64,000 bases of DNA from assembly GCA_037367355.1 (NCBI GenBank), contig CM074701.1, positions 1,302,001-1,366,000 on the forward strand, read 5' to 3'. A model generated the notes under the pieces. That model did no database searches. It was given only the letters and a program-made list of their open reading frames with translations, and was not told the origin of the DNA. Below are positions 44,221 to 57,512 of the stretch, piece after piece (within the stretch, counting starts at the first letter, position 1; the number at the start of each line of letters is the position of its first letter). Position numbers and translations under genes: made by a program. The stretch comes from Neoscytalidium dimidiatum (Eukaryota > Ascomycota > Dothideomycetes > Botryosphaeriales > Botryosphaeriaceae).

Positions 44221-46865
44221 ATGAACCGAGCCGAACATGTCATGGTGCATGAGCGCACCGGTAAGGCTGTGGAAGTGTTGAGCGGCGGCGCAGGTGAGAA
44301 AACGGGCCTTGAGCTAGCAAAAAGATCGTATCTGCCTTCGGGCTACTTGCGGCCGGTGGGGCAGGGTCTTGCCGGAATATCTACCGTTCCGGAAGGCAGC
44401 GGCCGGAGCGGATGGGAAGGCGCCACGGACTAGCGTCGATGAGAGCCAAGACTCAGGTCCTGTGTGAGGGGGACTAAAAGCTCGTGAAAGTTTGCATCTT
44501 TTTTTAGAGAGCCTTAGAATGGGCGTGCTTCCAAAGGTGGCTATACGCAGGATATAGAGGCATTGTGCGTGAAAGAGTGGTTTATAGCGTTCGGACAATC
44601 ATTCGATGGGAGCTACAATGAATGGGAGGATATGAGCATCGTGCTCGGGCCCACGAACCCATTAGTCCTCCAGAGTTGTCAGGTTGACAGCCTGGCACAT
44701 CTACAGCATTTACTTGCGACGATAGAAACCCACGAACGGCCAAGCAGACCCCTCGAGCACACACCACAGGTCAGGAGCAACAAAACACAGCAAGGCCACG
44801 AGCTCTTTCACGTCAGGTATGAGCTTTCACCTATTTGAAGTCGAATAGCGTCCACTATATTTTCAACCTAACCAAAGTCACCCCTCGGAGCTATTAGGAG
44901 CTTCTCATGACCCATACTCATTACATAAAAGCGAAAGCCCAGATCAGAGTACATCGTAAGCCTTACTAAGTTCTAGACGATCCTTCAACACTCTTCCAAG
45001 AGTAATAAGCATTCTCAGCAAAATAACATCTAAGCACCGTTCTTCGAGAGCAAATACCCATCCCGCTTGGCTTCCCAAATCCAGCTGCATCAATGAGCTA
45101 AGTGTTCGAATGTGTGTACGTGACACTTCACTGGTAACATCTGTGAATCTGGCAGAGAACGTCGAAACCTTAAACAAATCGGAACCCACGCTTCGCCACC
45201 CTGATTACTATTTATCCATGCCAGACTTTGCGCACCTTTCGTCCTCACAACCCTAGCTCGAGACTGAAGCACTGACCTCTCCATCCCAGCATTATCTGGA
45301 CCCTGGACCTTTCGATGACAGCAACGACCGTCAGGACACCAGTGAGGGGTGCATCATGCATGCAACAGCAAGAGAGAAACACTCAAGGTCGCCGCTATTA
45401 GGCCAATGAACGTTGTATCTCGTAGCCTCAGAACGGAGACTTGTATGTTTTGTACGTGATTGCTCATCCAATTTGATAGTTGTGGGCAGTCACTATACCT
45501 ACTATGCTCTCATTGCAGTCTCTTGGATGCTTATTCACCACCGAGCCCGCGAAGGCAGCCATTTCCAATGTGCAATTCCATCGGTCAGTCTCCATCTATG
45601 TATACCCTCTACATTCATCAAAGCCGACATCTAAGCAAGGAGAGATGCCTCACCTTATGGAATCAGAACTGATGACTGGCCTTGGTGAGATAGCGGTTCT
45701 CAATCCAAGGGATGATAAAGGTTGTTAAGAAAAGGAATTATGATGTCATTGCTGTCGAAAGAAAAGTACTTCTGCCAACTTACTGGCCATTTTTACAGTT
45801 CACTGTTGCGTTTATTCAATTCCGTCGACGTCTTCCAGCCCTACCACACTTCGTCGAGCATTTTCAGGAGCCCCCTTACCACCCAATACAAAACAACCAT
45901 AGGGTTTGCGCTAAGTAAATCCCAGCGAGAATACTCTCTGGTCATGGATCTGGTCACTAGAAGCTACCCAGCACGTCAGTAAATCTATGGAAACATGACC
46001 CGACGCTTTCTTCCTCCAAGTTCCGCTCGCAGCCATGTCAAAGTTCGCGAATAATCGCAATATCCTGTAATTTCATGGATGCAGCCAACCAGACTCGTCT
46101 AATGATGTTTGAAAGACTTGAGCCAGTTATACATAGTGCTGAGTGTTGTTTGGAATGTAAATATCGAGGCTAATGTCTTTGGATTCGAAACTCTTGAGTG
46201 GGTATTCCGACGTGGATGGCATCGGCCTTATTGGCTCCACGAACAACATGTTGCTGAGCTTACAAGGTAAGAGGAACAGGCTTCGGTGATCTAAATGTAT
46301 GGCTCGAAGACCATCGCCCTTTCCAGAGTGAAAACTCCGCATGGACGCAGCGTCTACCGACATAGAAGGTTTTCTTCGTATTCTATGGGCTTTCATCATT
46401 TCCTCAATCCCTTCTAGAACCCTATTCATCTTTCGTTTTCCTCAAACACTAGCATGTACAAAGCTGGGCCGAAAGCAGGAAGATGATAGTGCGGAACCGG
46501 TGGTATACAAGGTGCGAAATTTGTTGGTAAAGAGTAGCACAGTATACTATAAAAAAGACGAAGAAAGAGATTCTTTTGGCTGAAACTGCGCGTCAATGCG
46601 CAGTAAAGAATATGAATACGCCCTCATACTAGCCACATTCATCGCAACATCCATCCCAAGTCGCAGCTCATGTCGCGTATGGTCACGTCACATCGATTGG
46701 TCGCAGGTTCAGTGGCCTTGTGATCCGGCATTTCGACTGTGTCTGACACCGTTCCTCCACTTTTACCTGCTGCGATAGTCTTCGTGCCCATCCCAGTTTC
46801 AAAATCCCGTTCCCCGGGGAATCGACTCCGTCCTATATCTCTCCTTGTCATGCTTCTTGCACACA

Positions 46866-48713
46866 TCATGCTTTTGGCTTCTTCAGGAATAACCAGCTGA
46901 TCCAAACAGCCACAATCATCCATGTCGCCCTTGCGCAAACGCTCTCGCTCCCCTGCATCCACCTACTCGCGATCCATCGCCCTGCTGCCGCCGCAACAAC
47001 TCCTAGCCAAGCTGAGATTGCTAGAACTGTGCCCAGATTTTCCCAACCGGGATGCCTTGCACGCCGCCTTTCCGCACTGCCCCTCATACTCGTGCCCCAG
47101 TTCCCTTGCAGCATCGTCAGACAACTCCACACAGCTATACCTGGCAGAGGTATCTGGTAGAACAGCTGGCTCAGGAATAGCAGCGACCAGTGTCTCACGG
47201 CACCGACGTGTTGGCGAAAGAACATGATGTTGTACAAGCCACATACCATGAAACGTAGGGAGATGTCCAGCGGGGAGAAAGCGAAGGGGGCGCTGCCATC
47301 CCACGCGTACCGAATAGCGAAGACAGCCATGGCAAGAGGACCGTAGGCTCGGCGAACGGCGCAGATAAGGGCTATAGGCCCGCGGATGGCATAGACCATT
47401 GGATATTGTAAGGTCTCCACGTACGTGGCTCGAGACCAACGGAGCTGCTGGAGGAGGAGAGACATCGATGTGATCGGCGTGTCGGTCAGAGTCAAGACAT
47501 AGGTGTTGAACGTTATACGGTAATTGGCGAGCATGAGGCGGGTGCTGAGATGACGGTCGTCGTTGACAATCTGCCAGATTGTTAGGGTTGAAGCTTTTCT
47601 TGCTGCTGAATGCTGACTTACTGTCTTCCGGCCAAGCGAGGTTTGCATGTACCAAGGAAAGAGAACTATTTCAAGAGCGCTTATCTTGAATGCAGCACAT
47701 GGACCTGGCTGGCAATCGGTGGCCTCCACTGCACCTGTCTGTCCTCTACAGAAGGCCAACTCACTCCAATATGCAGCAGCTGTCATGGCAGCGATACCGC
47801 TCTGATGTCCGTTGTGTACTCCCAACGAGGTGCATGTCCCACCGATACCAGGATCCAATGCCATGCAGCCAATTGCCTGATCGACGGTATTCTCCAAGAC
47901 CAGCGTGTCTGAATCACTGGTCCAAACATAATCTACCCCTCTCACCTGCTTCAGAGCAGTGCAGAAAATGGCATTGGTGAAGATGATGTCTTTCTTGCAC
48001 TGGTGCGGTTGATGGAAGCACAGGACTTGCACACCACTCGAGCCGTTAAGCTCTAGAGCCGCATGGTCATTCAAGATCTCCACAGCAACCTTAAGGACCT
48101 CTCTCATGGCGAATTCCTCCGCGTCCCTTTTGATATCTTCCGGAAGGGCATCAAACTCGTCTAACCTTGCATGAGAATCCTCACTTGGTACGAAGTGGCC
48201 GCCGAACGCCTTCAACTCGGCCAAATTCTGAGCCATCTTGCCCAGTGGTTCGTGGAGTCGAATCACAACGGCTTGTGGATACACCTCCTGCACGACCTGC
48301 ACCATCTCCAAATCCTCGGCCTCGTTGCCATCTATGCCGACCAATATGCTCGTGACATCTTTGCAAGTCTTGTAAGTCTCCAAACATCTCCGGAACAGCT
48401 GCTCCTCTTCGCGGTAGCCGGAAATGGACACGAGATACGGAACACCCGCCGCGCTTTTGACATCTCCCAGCTTCTCAGGATCTTCCTGGGCGACATTTGC
48501 CTTAAGCTTCGCCAGCGCACGCTTGCTTTTCTGCCGACTGACATCCGTGAGCAGGATCTGCCATATCGTATCGAGCGTTGCTGGGAGGAACGATGCGGTC
48601 TTCTGTCTCAGAAGGCCAAACCAACAAAGGAAGAGAATGAAACCCGAGATAGAGTTAAGAATGAGTTTCCACCTGGGAACCGAAGGTGGGTAGTAGGTCT
48701 CATGCGTTTGCAT
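46866..48713 (-). CDS. hyaluronan/chitin-synthase-like GT2 membrane glycosyltransferase, 598 aa
   Basis: Exon 1 is 48713-47622 and exon 2 is 47570-46866. The 51-bp intron (GTAAGT, branch CTAAC, TGGCAG) is a multiple of three without stops. It is removed because it would insert 17 odd residues inside the conserved K-T-IVNDDRHL region. One membrane segment lies near residues 17-36. The GT2 domain starts at YLVSISGYREEEQLFRRCLE with LVGIDGNEAEDLEMV, followed by the D-x-D motif (SDSDT, Asp267/Asp269), GPCAAFK, the catalytic-base motif NDDRHLS (Asp368/369) and QQLRW (405-409). Four to five membrane segments follow. This order is that of processive beta-glycan synthases (HAS, chitin synthase, fungal GT2 proteins of filamentous plant pathogens). 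The polymer made cannot be told. ATG 48713 is chosen because the open frame further upstream lacks an ATG. Confidence 0.88.
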   Translation of the reverse strand: MQTHETYYPPSVPRWKLILNSISGFILFLCWFGLLRQKTASFLPATLDTIWQILLTDVSRQKSKRALAKLKANVAQEDPEKLGDVKSAAGVPYLVSISGYREEEQLFRRCLETYKTCKDVTSILVGIDGNEAEDLEMVQVVQEVYPQAVVIRLHEPLGKMAQNLAELKAFGGHFVPSEDSHARLDEFDALPEDIKRDAEEFAMREVLKVAVEILNDHAALELNGSSGVQVLCFHQPHQCKKDIIFTNAIFCTALKQVRGVDYVWTSDSDTLVLENTVDQAIGCMALDPGIGGTCTSLGVHNGHQSGIAAMTAAAYWSELAFCRGQTGAVEATDCQPGPCAAFKISALEIVLFPWYMQTSLGRKTVSQHSAARKASTLTIWQIVNDDRHLSTRLMLANYRITFNTYVLTLTDTPITSMSLLLQQLRWSRATYVETLQYPMVYAIRGPIALICAVRRAYGPLAMAVFAIRYAWDGSAPFAFSPLDISLRFMVCGLYNIMFFRQHVGAVRHWSLLFLSQLFYQIPLPGIAVWSCLTMLQGNWGTSMRGSAERRRARHPGWENLGTVLAISAWLGVVAAAAGRWIASRWMQGSESVCARATWMIVAVWISWLFLKKPKA

Positions 48714-51700
48714 TTCCACGGACAAAAGGCAATGATGGAGAAAGGTAGACACAAGGCTTCGGGCAGGCGGGAGAACGAGACATTTGTCGTTCGCAGCCGT
48801 GCATTAGGGGCAACGGTGATCTGTTATACCGCTTGGCGACGCAGCAATTGCTGTGTTTGCATATTCACAAGGCCCTGGCTGAATCCTTGGGCTGGTGCGT
48901 CTGAACGAACGGTAAGTGCCAGGATAATGCGACATTGAGTGACAGCATTAGGTGATCGAAAAGGTCTCATTGCAGTCCTAAAGCACCACTAAGTTATGAA
49001 GGGTCACGCTTCAAAACGGTTCTGTCCATTGATAAAATAGCATGCACGTCATCGAAAAGCGCCAAAGGTAGATCATAGCTTCTCACTTTTTCTTTCGCAG
49101 GCCCCACTCAGACTCGCAAAGCAGGCCAAGCATAGTTGTTAGGGAGGCTTTGAGGAACCCTGTCAACTACATCATGAAAAGTACTGCCCTCCTGCTTATT
49201 CCTTCAAAATTCTAAAACACAGCGACTGGGCACGTACCTTATTGTGTTGTCGAAGGCGCACCACTGCTAGATTTCCTCACTCCTCCTTGTTGAGCGTGTC
49301 GGAGACGCATGAGTCGTGTATACGGCCAGCCGCGTGGCACAGACAAGGGGTTATGGAGGCTCTGCAGAGAACATCCGGGAAGCCCGGCTTTCTGCGCAGC
49401 CGTTAGGCCAACGCTTATGGAAAGCTCAGGCGCTGGCGTTGACTATTACTTGGAAGAAAATGCCGGCAGTGGCGTGTTCGGGTGTTCTACCACGCGTGTG
49501 ATCCGAGAAGCAATGGTCAGGCGGTCGACATTGCGTGTCGTTTTGACGACCAAGAAATTAGCTGATGACTCGGGGTGGGTACATGTCTTGAATTCCCTGA
49601 CACTGGTTATTGAAAAGATTCTTGTCACTAATTGCGCGTGGGCAGAAAGACGGACGATAATACTGGGATCGGAGGCATATCGCAGCTTGTGGGCGCGTCT
49701 TTACGGAAACTCCTGCGTACTGCAGTTCTGAAGTCCCTTTGGCCGTAATGGCTCATGCCTACCCACCCTTTCCCTGCGTTCGAGTTCCTACCGGCGAAGG
49801 GGTCACCTTGCGACCATACTACAAATGCGGCGGTGCTGAGGGTATCGTCAACCATAGGTCGGCCAACATCCGACCCGACAACCCGATGGACCTCATTCGG
49901 ACCGACCACTAACGCCGTGGACTAGTGCACCTGGGGAATCGGGGGTGTTCGAGCTTGCAACACCCATTCCGAGCCTGAGTCAGTTCCACGTCAACCAGGA
50001 GAAGGATGCGAAATTGGCTTGCTGTATCCAAGAACCCTTCACGTCTTGTAGTACGACAGAAGCGCCGTGTATTCGATGACAACCGTGTGCTATACGGCTA
50101 ATTCATAATAGAGTTGGTCCGTCGTTGAATTGCAATTATGCATGAATGCTTCGGAATGGATGGCCATCTTCGGGAGCAACAAAGGCATGTGTGCCGAGGT
50201 GCTCGACACGGAGCCCCGCTAACAGGGTATCCGGCAAAAGCCCTAGGAGTTATACCTTGGTACTCCTCCAACGGCTGCAAATCTGATAAGGCTGTGCTCG
50301 TGCTAGACCTTTCGCATATTGCTGGCATCCCAAGAGCGCGCACAAACCATCTAGAGTATCCGGTTCGTGAGTAGCACAATCTCGGCGGAAAATCGATCGC
50401 AGCTTATGAGCAGGTATTGTACGTGCCAATGCTTCCATTCGTGGTTCTCCCCAAATATCCGGTAATAACCCTTTCCTCACCACCACAGAGCCGATGTGCC
50501 AGCGGTACGCTTCCAGAAGTTCCAATTAAACTCCTATGCCGACGCGCACCAGAACTTATCCGCTTGTATATGTTGATATGCGACCGACGTGCTTCTCACA
50601 AGGCCAGCTATCATGGGCTATCCGTACTGTCTCCTGGGCATCGATAAGGTTTCCAATGGCGCCCTAAAGTCCTAGCTAGCCGGATTATATATAGCTCTGA
50701 GCCAGCACTAGGGTTGTCAGCAATGCGACGCCGTCTTCACTCGGTAATCCGACAGTCCCAATCAGGATTGTGACCGCCGCCTGCGCCGTGTCCTCGGATC
50801 ACACTCATGACTCTCCTTCCATTCTCCCCAGTATATAATTGTCGTAATAGAGTGTCTCGTTTCAGGTATAACTATGAAGAGTAGATGGGTGAGTAGAGTG
50901 ATCGTAGATTCGAGGATCCAGCACAAGATCTGGCACGTGGGCATGTTTCTTTATCTCCGATTGGTGAGGGATGTTTGTAATAGTATTCAGCTGGCGCCAA
51001 AGTCGATAGCGCGTAATGCTGCGTATTGGTATCGAGAAGCGTGGAGGTGCCATTGCACATGTATCCAACTGCTTTTAGATATTATTCCCCCGATAGAGCC
51101 ATCGCTGATGTTTACTGAGTCGTTTCTGGTGTTTTCAGTCGCTGATCGTCTTTGCGGGAGGGGGACCGTGGAGTGCAGAAACTTGTCGTCGCAGAGGCAC
51201 AGATTACGGGGCTTGCAGTTGATTCTTGTCGCGACGTGCAATAAGCCAACGGGCTGTAAGGGGTATGTGTCAATGACGCTCCAAACATCTCGAAGGTGTG
51301 GCGCGTTTAAGACACGGCGGCAGCAGCAGCAGTTATGCGCTTCAGCCCGTCTCGCTGTATGTGTGACGTCAAACTCACTCCCTTGTCGGCGTCGGCGGCT
51401 CTCAACACCTAACAAATACGTTGTGAGAGTGCCAACGACATGTTAAGACTGTTGCATGCTGGCAGTGCTGTGGTGTACAGGTACCCTCACACTCACGCCA
51501 CAATGGTGGCGCGAAATGAGAGCACAAACAAATCACTTCGCCTGATTAGTGCTGTTACACATTTAAGACAACGCACACAAAAGAGGGGAATAAAAGGCTC
51601 AAGACATAGAACTTGACACCCAGGGCGCATTTGCTATCGAGTATCAATAACGGCCTCATGGAGGGGCGCAGATTCGCAAAGCTCATTACTGTGTGGTGGC

Positions 51701-54700
51701 TTCGCAATATTAAGCGTCCTACCATAGACTTCACGACATCACCTCCGCGACAAAGATCTTCTCGCATGTATGCACCTATGCCAATCTGCTAGGCAGTGCA
51801 CAGAAACTAACTCGGTCCGCCGAGCCGGTGAATCAGCGCTATTCGATAGTTGAAAGCCAGAGCACCAAGCAGATCAACAACAGGGCGCGACATCATGAAG
51901 CTGCATCATGAAAAACATCGCCGAAAGCCACGTATAGAGTAACACGGCGCAAAGGTCAGCACTACTCCTACTCTACGCCAGTGCAAGTCTTCGGCAGCGT
52001 GTATCAGTCCACCTCAGTTTCGTTGTCATCACCGGGCACCAGCTGTTCGTCCGCCTTACTATCAAAGAAGAGAGCCTCTTCCTCAACCGCCAGCTCAAGG
52101 CTGAAGATCAACGAAAAGAAAGTTCGCGTCAGCTCGAGATAGTGCAATACAAGCGACACTGTGATCCGCGAGGCAGGCAAGCCTACAGTCCCAGACCGAC
52201 TTCCAAAAAGTTTTCTCATGCCGAAGCATAGCCCCCGTGGGAGCGTGCCAGAGATTAACCTGGGCAAGAACAGTTACTACACATGATCAAAGCCAATAAA
52301 GGCAAAGGAAGCTAAAGAGAAAAAAAAAAAAAGGTTGAAGCAGAGGGGCGGGTGTGGGTTTATATAGGTTGGGAGGGAGGAGGAGGATGGCGGCGGGCAC
52401 GAGGCATCATGACCATACGCAAACACGCACACTTGATTAGGCAGGAATGGGGCATCTGCCTGCAGAACATTGTGTAGAATGCAAGCAGACGGTGACTGTG
52501 CATGTGCCAGTAGACGCGTGTGGAACATTCCTCTCGGCCAGGCAGAAGCCACATTCACCAACTGTCTTTCCCTGATGCATGTGCTGCTTGCAGGGCATGT
52601 GATTATAGCGGCCGCGCCACTGTTGAATATCCAACCATTCCTCCGTTGTGTAGGGATGTAACTTCCGCGAGCGGGCTGGATTATGCCCGTGACGTATTTT
52701 TCTTCTGGCTGGGCAGACCGACCAATGTGTCTGCCCAGGCAGCAATCCATATCGTCACATGCAGGACATACGCGACGCGCTATCATGCAGTGATTGATCT
52801 CTGAGCGACGTTACGGACAGTAACCTGAATCACTCACAGGCCCCTATGTTTAGCCATTACATGGCTACTCCTCACTGCTGGACACACAGAACTTTCTTTG
52901 CTTTCACCATCACTAGAGGCAATCTTCGAGTAATATTCGGAGCTAAGCGCGGCGCTTCTATGCTCCCGGCCTCCAAGCTGCGACAAGAACCTGGAGGACC
53001 GGCCCGCCATCCTGGCATTTGGCAGGGTCGAAAGTGCAAGGACCACTTCGTATGTGGTGGAATGAGAGTCATCTCATGGATCTTCTAGTAGGTCGCTACA
53101 GGCTGGTGCATGGATAGAGCTACATAGTTTCTATTGTTTGTAAAGGTTCAGGAAATGCATCAACGCAAGCGAATCGGAAAGGACTTTGAGGATATGCTAT
53201 AACCTTCCTTGCTCCCCACCGGATACGTTGCGCATAACGTAGAACGATGACATGGAAGAGAACCACAAGGTTACAGGTCCCTGAACTTAAGTCTATTAGG
53301 TTCGATATCCCAGGTCGTCTAGCAGCCGCTTCTACATTGAAAACTCACCCAGGCGTATCCAAATCGCTGGTTTGAGACAAAAGCAAAGGAGTTGTCTCCT
53401 CCAACTGCAACATGCTTGGGCGCTGCTGAGCCAGCGGCACTGGTAATTGACCGAGTATATACAGCATACGCTCATGGCCACTGAGACCTTTTCTCAGCCA
53501 CTGTTACCCCGCACGATCACTTCAGTATCTGATGGTAAAGTCGGGCGGTTACAGTTCGATCGGAGCGCGCGCAGTTGGCGAAGAGGTGGATTAATGTGTG
53601 CTAGATGCAATGATCAGAGCCAAACTTGGCTTAGAGGCAACAGTAAGACGTAAATCAGCCAGGGTCATCGCCTGCTCTTGTGACGCTCGAAGGAATAATA
53701 TGAGTCGGAAGAACTGGCCAGGAAACGGAAGCAAAGCGGGCTCACCACAATGCCAGATAATTCTGGATGCTTTTTGCTCGAATAAGTGGGAAAATGGTAA
53801 GTCAAACCCGGTGATGGTTGGCGTTCCTACTTACCAGCAGGCCCAGAGCCTGTATTGGGTTTTGGATCACGTAAATGCGGATTGATCATCTGAAAGCGAC
53901 GTTGTTGCAGACATTCAGGAAGCTCAATGCTTCAGGAAAGCCTTTGGCACCTTCATTCTAGATTCAAGACGAAACGGATGGATATGGGTCCCGGCGGACG
54001 AGGCTGGTCTGGGGGTCGCTGCCCTTCACTAAAGCATATATAAACGCCTATGCAAGTACGAGACTGTCATCTTGTCGCAGAATTCAGTAAGATCAATGAA
54101 TTGAAGGCTTGGAAAGCATGCTGAAAGAGACCCACCCTACACGCCGAAGGTGACAATATAGGAAAGAGGTCGGCACTACCGCGCATGGGTCATTGCTCCT
54201 GTATTAAGCATGATACTTGACTGGTTCGAAAAATTAAATAGTATGTTGAAGTCCTTCCTCGACTTGTAGGCCTTGTGACAAAGTCGAAGTACCGTGTCTG
54301 CAAAGAGTGTGCGAAGATACATCAAAGGGATGTAGGCTTACTGTGATGAGCAACGTGACTATCCCAGCCTGTGAAGCCGGATAGATAGCTGACCGATAAT
54401 TATGGCACGTAGATGGCGGGTTCTGTTCAGATGTCTGTGGTTGCGGGTTGCTTGAATGCATTGTCGTCGCGAGTTTTGGTATAGTCCGTAATTATCAAGT
54501 CTCTCCGAAGTACCGAGACTGTGGCAGCTGTGCTGGGTGTTGAGAGGGACCCATAACGGCGCCAAGAGCTTTGACACATAGCACGAGGCCCTTTAATTCT
54601 CGACGGGTATATTTAGCGGTTGAAAGCATGCCCCAATGCCGACCGTTGAGTTCGGAGCTCGCGGAGCAAAACGTGGTCATGCAGGATGGCCGACAGCGCC

Positions 54701-54980
54701 AGGGCGCGCTTGCCCAGCCGTAACGTGGCTGCTGATTGTGATTGATTCTTCAGCTTCCATTAGCTTTCGATGGCGTTCCTTCTGCCTGATGCTACCAAGT
54801 CACGCTGCATGCGATATCACGGTCAGAATCAGGACAAGTCACGTGGGGCACATGGATCGGCAGGCCTGTTGCCTAGTGCTGAACCTTCCACGCCGATCCA
54901 CAGGGCTTCCTGAACGTTTAGCGCCGTTGCTCCGTCAGCTGCCTCCTGTTCACGTGCCCGGGGCCCTCTACGGACCTCCC

Positions 54981-55277
54981 TATATAAACCCTCCCACCCT
55001 CTGCCCAACTCCTCTTTCTTTCTCCAGCGCTCTTTGCCATTTATGGCTGAGATCAAGTGTAGTAACTGTTCTTGCCCAGGCTAATCTCTGGCATCTTCCT
55101 ACGGGCCGAATATCAAAGACCACTCTTTGGAAACCGGAATGCGACTGTAGACTTGTCTGCAGCTCGTAGACCACAGTGTCGCTCGTATTGCACTGCCTCG
55201 GGCTGACGCGAAAAGCCTTATGTTTTCACTTCTTTTTCGTTGAGACGCTGGTCTGGTACTGGTGCTTGAGGAAGAAG
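54981..55277 (+). repeat. promoter-like repeat module B
   Basis: TATATAAA at 54981 is followed by CCCTCCCACCCTC, a C/T-rich run and GTAGTAACTGTTCTTGCC (55059-55076, identical to module C). At 55171-55211 is the 41-nt block shared with module A (one mismatch), then TTTTTCGTTGA and GGTCTGGTACTGGTGCTTGA ending GGAAGAAG. The last part also matches module D (63788-63813). This copy links all four modules. No open frame is conserved among them. Confidence 0.65.
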
Positions 55278-57077
55278 ATCTTCTCACATGATGGAGGGAG
55301 GCGATGGAGTGATGATGTGCGGTGACGTTGTTGGCATGCTTGACTAGAGTCACTAAGCGCTCTCGCACGATGTTTCAGTGCGGCTCGCGATAGGCGTCCC
55401 TTGGTGTTGAGCGCTTCGTCGTCCGCAATAGCCCACGCGCCACAGCCAGCGGACGCCTGGCGCACCTAGCACGAGGGCAACATCTGCGAGAGATGCCCAA
55501 CCTGTTCAGCTGTGGAAGCTTTATGCAAGGAAAGACACGGCGATGAACGAACAGCTTCATATCCAGATTGCGACACACGATTGTCTTCCAATGACTCTGT
55601 GTTCCAATAACATCTGCTCATCAATCCTCAACAAACACCAGCCAGCGTCACCTCTGTTTGCCCGAGCCAAGCTGGGGGCTAACCGCCAACCCTGGCCTGC
55701 CAAACACACGCGCAGGTGCAGCACAGCATCAGCATGGAACCAAATGTACATTGGTCATTCAAGCTCATTCATCTCGAGTTCTCATCTCCTGTAGCTTGGA
55801 ACCCAAGCTACATTTTCACTCCGCAGAGTGCAGTGGCGCACAATAGCAGACAACAGGCTCGCATCTCAGTGCATTGCCGGACGCTGGCATTGCTAAGTGT
55901 CAACAATTGCCGGCCATTCACACACACACAGATAGTTACAACGCTAGACTTTGCGGAATTTAGATGGCGCACGGGCTTCTTGATCGCCAGTAATCTCGCT
56001 GATTAAGAGGTGTGATTATAATGGTGAGATTATTAGGGCTCGAGATCCGCACCGGTAACTCGCGGTACCCTTCCAATTTCGACACTCCACACCAGCCAGC
56101 CTCGCCACATCCAAGCTTTACCAAGCTTCATTCAGATCCACTATTCTAGTGCCAAGTCTATCAAGCGTCGTACCCCCTATACCTTTCACGCCTTTCGCCA
56201 ATCAGCGTCGGTCTGTTACACAGCCTCAACGTGCCTCCAATGCCAATTTCAGTGTCCACACAAAGTCTCCTTGCAGGTCGAGATTTTCCACACAAACACA
56301 CACACATAGAGTACAATATCTCAAAAGATTGGGACACGAATCACAAAGTGAGACGCACCGACAGCGTCCAGTCGCGGCTGCCAATGCCTCATTAGTAATG
56401 AGGAATTCAGAGCGTACCCATGCTCATCATACGAGGATCATATGTACAGGAACATTCAGCAAGAGCTCAGCTCATCAGAATTCCGTTCATGATGTGGGTT
56501 ACGGAGACCGCAAGCCTCTTGTCCTATTCTGAAGATTGAATGAGACATTAGTATTGTACTATCAAGTTCAAGCAGGTTTATATCGAGGCGTACAGCGGCT
56601 CCCTGCAACAACGTGCTCTCATTACCGGTGCTTCTACTAGGATGTCAATAGCGAGGCAGTGCTCCGGTGAGAGCATTCCTGTTCAGCTTGTCAAGGAAGT
56701 TGCAGCTTGTGAAGCTGCATGTTGTTCGAGGCATCACCACCACACCAAGCACTTAAAGTGCGGGCTCGGAAGACATGAGTACCAGAGAACAAAAAGAGCG
56801 TCAAGTAGTAACCAGCAGTCAGTTATGCTGGCAAGATTTGTTAGCTGAATTGAGCTAAGTACTCCTCTAGCTTAACGGCTTAACTCGGTTCCAAATTGCC
56901 TCTTGATAGGGGAGGCATGTTTGTCTGCCTTCGTCATGTCCATTTGCGAATTCGAAATGGGCCTCCTCTTGACTCCTCGAGTTTAATTCTCGGGAATATA
57001 ATGCCTCCCATGATCAGCGGGTTCGTTACTTCGTAGCATGTTAAAGCACCACGTTTCTTGCCTTGCAAGTGTCTCTG

Positions 57078-57096
57078 TTTTTTTTTTTTTTTTTTT
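57078..57096 (+). repeat. poly-T tract (19 T)
   Basis: An uninterrupted T run about 420 bp downstream of the lactonase gene's stop codon (its minus-strand 3' side). It is possibly a retroposition scar on the minus strand. Confidence 0.8.
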
Positions 57097-57512
57097 GGTC
57101 ATGCTCGCCAATCTCGCACAGTTCTGACACCAAATAAACAGTTCTGACACCCCACTTACAGACATATTTTAAGCACTCTACGCATTACAATTGTGATTCA
57201 GCGCTCTTTGACGTTGCGACTTCGCTCCACGTTGTGACTGTCCCACCTGGACTTGTGCCTGCAGAGATCGCCGACCCCGTCGAGACGCCAATTTTTCACA
57301 TATCATGGTCCTCTCGTGAGTCTCGGAGGATGGATTAAATGACGGAGCAACTACAGCGACTTTGACTTCTTGACAAAATTAGCCATGCTTACAGGTGTTC
57401 GGAAGTATGTGACTGGCAGCTGTTTGTGTGATCATTCCATTAAAAAACCGGCAATCTCCTCGACCATTTCACAACATCTGCACCGCGGATAACCAGAACA
57501 AATAAGTTGCAA

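Larger units (their letters stand above)
36216..46865. other. 10.6 kb gene desert
   Basis: No intact gene could be supported. Frames of up to 134 codons occur but lack motifs and workable splice structure. The region carries promoter-like module C (38629-38714), a 17-T tract (38304-38320), a 15-G tract (41594-41608) and a coding relic on the minus strand near 43.5-44.2 kb. Base composition is near the intergenic average to the eye. Confidence 0.5.
48714..57512. other. 8.8 kb gene desert
   Basis: No intact gene was found. Frames at 49309-49731 (140 codons, +) and 50874-51446 (190 codons, +) have ATG starts but no motifs and look like chance frames. The region carries promoter-like module B (54981-55277), a 13-A run ending at 52332, a 19-T tract (57078-57096) and a short direct repeat ACAGTTCTGACACC (57119-57132 and 57139-57152). 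TATA-like sites without genes also occur at ~50684 and ~54037. Confidence 0.5.

Noticed and set aside
49309..49731. 140-codon plus frame with ATG
   Set aside because: No family motif, no splice partners and ordinary intergenic composition. Frames of this size are expected by chance in 64 kb.
50874..51446. 190-codon plus frame
   Set aside because: Residue composition is Arg/Cys/Ser-rich without pattern. The opposite strand has an equally long frame, pointing to chance openness.
52277..52786. 169-codon minus frame
   Set aside because: No motif, ends in a Phe run from a poly-A tract, and no ATG context or splice structure.
53280..53330. GGTTCGATATCCC resembling a tRNA B box
   Set aside because: No A box at the right distance and no cloverleaf could be drawn.
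57119..57152. two ACAGTTCTGACACC copies as a possible CRISPR-like or regulatory array
   Set aside because: Only two copies, 20 bp apart, in a eukaryotic intergenic region next to a poly-T tract. It is a simple direct duplication.
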